A DNA stretch of 8,488 bases from Clostridia bacterium (GTDB lineage: Bacteria; Bacillota_A; Clostridia; Oscillospirales; CAG-272), in contig JAGAIH010000155.1 of the NCBI GenBank assembly GCA_017626655.1, positions 1 through 8,488 on the forward strand. Reading direction: 5' to 3'. A program made the translations under genes and the position numbers. The first letter of the stretch is position 1, and every line of letters starts with the position of its first letter. The notes beneath the pieces are model-generated. The model searched no databases, had not been told where the DNA came from, and saw only the letters and a list, made by a program, of their open reading frames with translations. Shown here piece by piece: positions 6,295-8,488 of the stretch.

Positions 6295-6336
6295 ATTTGA
6301 ACACCCCTACCCCAAACTCAAAGAAAGGCAATTCCC

Positions 6337-7509
6337 ATGAGCATTTCCGAAAGATCTCTTCAAAAGCACTATGACTGGCAGGGCAAGATCGAGGTCGTGA
6401 CCCGTTGTCCCATCGAGACCCGCGAAGACCTCTCCCTGGCCTACACCCCCGGGGTGGCTGCGCCCTGTCTGGAAATACAAAAGGACATCAATAAGTCCTA
6501 CGATCTCACCCGCCGTTCCAATTTAGTGGCGGTGGTCACCGACGGCACCGCTGTGCTGGGTCTGGGGGACATCGGCCCCGAAGCGGGGATGCCCGTCATG
6601 GAGGGCAAGTGCGCCCTGTTCAAGGCCTTCGCCGACGTGGACGCCTTCCCTCTCTGCATCCGCTCCAAAGACGTGGAGGAGATCGTCCGCACGGTCTACC
6701 TCCTGTCGGGGAGCTTCGGCGGCATCAATCTGGAGGACATCTCCGCCCCCCGCTGCTTTGAAATCGAGCGCCGACTCAAGGAGATCTGCGACATTCCCGT
6801 GTTCCACGACGATCAGCACGGCACCGCCATCGTGGTGGCGGCGGCGCTCTTGAACGCCCTCAAGGTGGTGGGCAAGGAGATCGGCAAGGTCCGCGTGGTC
6901 ATCAACGGCGCGGGGGCGGCGGGGATCTCCATCGGGCGGCATCTGCTGAATATGGGAGTGAAGAACCTGACTATGGTGGATCGGTTTGGCGCGATCTACG
7001 CGGGCAAGCCCGAGAATAACCCCGCTCAGGAGGACATGGCAAAGATCACTAACCCCGACGGGCTGACGGGCAATTTAGCCCAGGTCATGGCGGGAGCGGA
7101 CGTGTTCATCGGCGTCTCGGCTCCGGGGATCGTGACTCCCGAGATGGTGGCAAGCATGGCGCGGGATGCCATCGTCTTTCCCATGGCCAATCCCACCCCC
7201 GAGATCATGCCCGATCTGGCCCTCGCGGCGGGTGCCCGGGTGGTGGGTACAGGCCGCTCCGACTTCCCCAATCAGATCAACAACGTGCTGGCCTTCCCCG
7301 GCATCTTCCGTGGGGCTCTGGACTGCCGCGCCTCTTGCATCAACGAGGAGATGAAGGTGGCCACCTCCTACGCGCTGGCGTCTCTCATTCCCGAGGATGA
7401 GCTGTCCGAGACCAACATCATTCCCTCCGCGCTGGACAAGCGGGTGGCGAGAGTGGTGGCGGACGCGGTGATCGCGGCGGCGAGGCAAACCGGAGTGGCG
7501 AGGATCTGA
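6337..7509 (+). CDS. Malic enzyme, short form (oxaloacetate-decarboxylating malate dehydrogenase)
   Basis: Converts L-malate to pyruvate and CO2 with reduction of NAD(P). At 390 residues it is the short bacterial form without the phosphotransacetylase-like C-terminal domain of MaeB. Visible catalytic features: YTPGVA (36-41) with the conserved tyrosine, GKCALFK (90-96) with the catalytic lysine at 91, and metal ligands in [14 protein letters not shown] (131-144) and FHDDQHGTA (156-164). The nucleotide-binding loop is GAGAAG (191-196), with Asp215 ending the next strand, mildly favouring NAD. Further family blocks are MANPTPEI and [28 protein letters not shown] at 6324-6328 lies eight bases before the ATG. 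The 353-base gap upstream contains the hairpin element, so its expression could depend on that structure. It pairs functionally with fumC, which makes malate. Cofactor preference is uncertain. Confidence 0.96.
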   Translation: MSISERSLQKHYDWQGKIEVVTRCPIETREDLSLAYTPGVAAPCLEIQKDINKSYDLTRRSNLVAVVTDGTAVLGLGDIGPEAGMPVMEGKCALFKAFADVDAFPLCIRSKDVEEIVRTVYLLSGSFGGINLEDISAPRCFEIERRLKEICDIPVFHDDQHGTAIVVAAALLNALKVVGKEIGKVRVVINGAGAAGISIGRHLLNMGVKNLTMVDRFGAIYAGKPENNPAQEDMAKITNPDGLTGNLAQVMAGADVFIGVSAPGIVTPEMVASMARDAIVFPMANPTPEIMPDLALAAGARVVGTGRSDFPNQINNVLAFPGIFRGALDCRASCINEEMKVATSYALASLIPEDELSETNIIPSALDKRVARVVADAVIAAARQTGVARI

Positions 7510-7518
7510 ATCACACAA

Positions 7519-7546
7519 AAAAGGCGACTCATCCGAGCCGCCTTTT
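7519..7546. terminator. Bidirectional intrinsic terminator
   Basis: AAAAGGCGACTC (7519-7530) pairs with GAGCCGCCTTTT (7535-7546) with one A-C mismatch and an ATCC loop. A T run follows the stem on the plus strand (7543-7546, then AT), and six A residues (7517-7522) supply a T run on the minus strand. It lies between the converging malic enzyme and pcp genes, nine bases past the first stop and just beyond the second, so it probably ends both transcripts. Confidence 0.9.
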
Positions 7547-7552
7547 ATCTAT

Positions 7553-8143
7553 TCAGTTCAGTATCCCGATCATGGCCGTCAGCGCCTCCACCACGGTATC
7601 AAGCTCCATGGACGGCACACCCTCTCTCGCCTGCTCGGGCAGGTAGGGGATATGGACGAAGCCCTCCTTCACATCAGTGTCGCGGTAGTGATGCAAGAGG
7701 GTATAGAGCAGGTCGTTGCAGACGAAGGTGCCCGCCGTATAGGAGAGGGCGCAGGGGATGCCCCGCTCCTTCACCGCCCGTACCATGTCCCGCACGGGGA
7801 GGGTGGCGAAGTAGGCGGCGGGGGCATTCTCGATCACGGGGGTATTCACGGGGATGTTACCCGCGTTATCGGGGATGGTTGCCTCGCGGAGGTTGATGGC
7901 CACCACCTCGGGGGTCACCGCCGATCTGCCTCCCGCCTGGCCTACGCAGAGGATGGCGTGGGGGCGCAGTTCACTTGCCGCTTGCAGGACGGTCTCGGCC
8001 GCCAGACCGAAGACGGTGGGGATCTCCAGCTTGGCGATCTCATAGCCGCCCACGGTATCGGGCAGGCGCATCACCGCCTCGCGGGCGGGGTTGACGGGCT
8101 GGCCGCCGAAGGGGTCGAAGCCGGTAACAAGGAGTTTTTTCAT
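7553..8143 (-). CDS. pcp: Pyroglutamyl-peptidase I
   Basis: A cytoplasmic cysteine peptidase (family C15) that removes N-terminal pyroglutamate from peptides. Starting at the ATG at 8143, the protein is 196 residues, slightly shorter than the usual 200-215. It opens MKKLLVTGFDPFGGQPVNP, the typical family start. The catalytic triad is visible: Glu79 in RSAVTPEVVAINL, Cys142 in SYTAGTFVCNDLLY and His164 in GFVHIPYLPEQ. The frame stays open for 31 further codons upstream, to 8236, but that stretch is basic, unlike the family, and crosses the promoter, so the 8143 start is preferred. AAAAGG (8158-8153) lies nine bases before the ATG. The gene has its own promoter and a terminator shared with malic enzyme, so it appears monocistronic. 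It may supply amino acids from peptides. Confidence 0.96.
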   Translation of the reverse strand: MKKLLVTGFDPFGGQPVNPAREAVMRLPDTVGGYEIAKLEIPTVFGLAAETVLQAASELRPHAILCVGQAGGRSAVTPEVVAINLREATIPDNAGNIPVNTPVIENAPAAYFATLPVRDMVRAVKERGIPCALSYTAGTFVCNDLLYTLLHHYRDTDVKEGFVHIPYLPEQAREGVPSMELDTVVEALTAMIGILN

Positions 8144-8174
8144 GGAGTACCGCCTTTTCTGTTTCGTTGCTTTT

Positions 8175-8203
8175 ATTATAGCACGGCGGGAGCGGGATGT
8201 CAA
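8175..8203 (-). promoter_or_regulatory. Consensus sigma-A promoter of pcp
   Basis: On the minus strand, TTGACA (8203-8198) and TATAAT (8180-8175) are both perfect consensus hexamers separated by the ideal 17 bases. Transcription would start near 8168, giving a leader of about 25 bases before the pcp ATG at 8143. No obvious operator overlaps it. Confidence 0.92.
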
Positions 8204-8217
8204 CCGCTTGAGATAAG

Positions 8218-8250
8218 GATCCCGCCTGACCGTCAAGGCCCGGCGGGATC
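8218..8250 (-). terminator. Terminator-like hairpin after the unrecognised minus-strand gene
   Basis: GATCCCGCC (8218-8226) and GGCGGGATC (8242-8250) form a perfect nine-base-pair GC-rich stem with a 15-base loop. It lies 14 bases past the stop of the minus-strand gene and 14 bases upstream of the pcp -35 box. On the minus strand it is followed by CTTATCTC, a poor T run, so it may be a weak terminator or a 3' stabiliser. Confidence 0.6.
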
Positions 8251-8264
8251 TCTTGTGGTGAGGA

Positions 8265-8486
8265 TTACTTCATGGGCTGTGTGATGCGGAAGGCAGACAA
8301 TGCTTCCTTATTCTCATCAAACCACGTACTTTCGCTTGGGAACAGTCTTTTCGCCTCCTCCATGGTGCAGATCAACCACTCGTCATACCCAGCCTCGGTT
8401 TTCCACTGGGACATGACCAGGTCCAGAGAATTCATGGCATAACAGTCAGAATCCTCCACCCCCGTGTAAATCGTAATAAGATTCTC
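8265..8486 (-). CDS. Unrecognised protein, C-terminal fragment (5' end beyond window)
   Basis: The minus-strand frame ends at a TAA (8267-8265) and stays open to the window edge, so this is the last 73 or so residues of a longer gene. The GTG at 8459 is probably internal. The visible sequence runs from ENLITIYTGVEDSDCYAMN through MSQWKTEAGYDEWLICTMEEAKRLFP to SAFRITQPMK. It is acidic, soluble-looking and rich in Trp and Tyr, with no membrane segment. I do not recognise the family. Its codon use is less GC-rich than that of its neighbours. A terminator-like hairpin follows, and pcp has a separate promoter, so the two genes are probably independent units. Confidence 0.55.
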   Translation of the reverse strand, partial: ENLITIYTGVEDSDCYAMNSLDLVMSQWKTEAGYDEWLICTMEEAKRLFPSESTWFDENKEALSAFRITQPMK

Positions 8487-8488
8487 CC

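Noticed and set aside
6042..6374. Open frame on the plus strand across the hairpin element
   Set aside because: It starts at a GTG inside a connector repeat, reads through palindromes and overlaps the malic enzyme start in another frame. The composition follows from the hairpins, not from a protein.
7652..8284. Open frame on the plus strand opposite pcp
   Set aside because: Shadow of pcp, which has a complete catalytic triad and its own promoter.

Overview
The window reads as a GC-rich chromosomal stretch from an anaerobic Firmicute, probably Clostridia of the Oscillospiraceae/Christensenellales kind. The support is strong AAAGGAG-type ribosome binding sites at nearly every gene, a short stand-alone malic enzyme, an SdpI-family protein, and a run of clostridial-style small membrane proteins of the DUF3592 type. 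The taxonomic call is inference; no rRNA or other taxonomic marker is present.

Layout. Bases 2-952 are the 3' part of proA (proline synthesis). Six more plus-strand genes follow with gaps of about 20-100 bases: an SdpI-family membrane protein (1055-1465), class II fumarase fumC (1502-2905), three related membrane proteins carrying a DUF3592-like module (2926-3456, 3476-4804, 4826-5380), and a small lipoprotein (5411-5983). From fumC to the lipoprotein, spacing and strand suggest one transcription unit. Next comes a 312-base non-coding element (5983-6294), then a malic enzyme (6337-7509) ending at a bidirectional terminator. The last two genes lie on the minus strand: pyroglutamyl-peptidase pcp (7553-8143), with its own consensus promoter, and the 3' end of an unrecognised gene (8265-8486) that runs off the window.

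Metabolism. Fumarase and malic enzyme together link fumarate, malate and pyruvate plus CO2. The membrane proteins and lipoprotein between them have no evident metabolic role and look like a locally duplicated envelope-protein cluster. The largest of these, 442 residues, appears to be two ancestral genes joined by an acidic 11-residue tandem-repeat linker. It still carries a strong internal ribosome binding site and ATG where the second half begins.

Most striking feature. Bases 5983-6294 form a 'palindrome of palindromes': twelve hairpins laid almost end to end. Those in the left half are separated by GTGAAAT-like connectors and those in the right half by ATTTCAC-like connectors. The connectors pair in nested order, so the element can fold into a column of four consecutive four-way junctions with almost no unpaired bases. 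The innermost connector pair has a different sequence but is still perfectly complementary. I do not recognise this element as a named RNA or repeat family, and I could not check databases.
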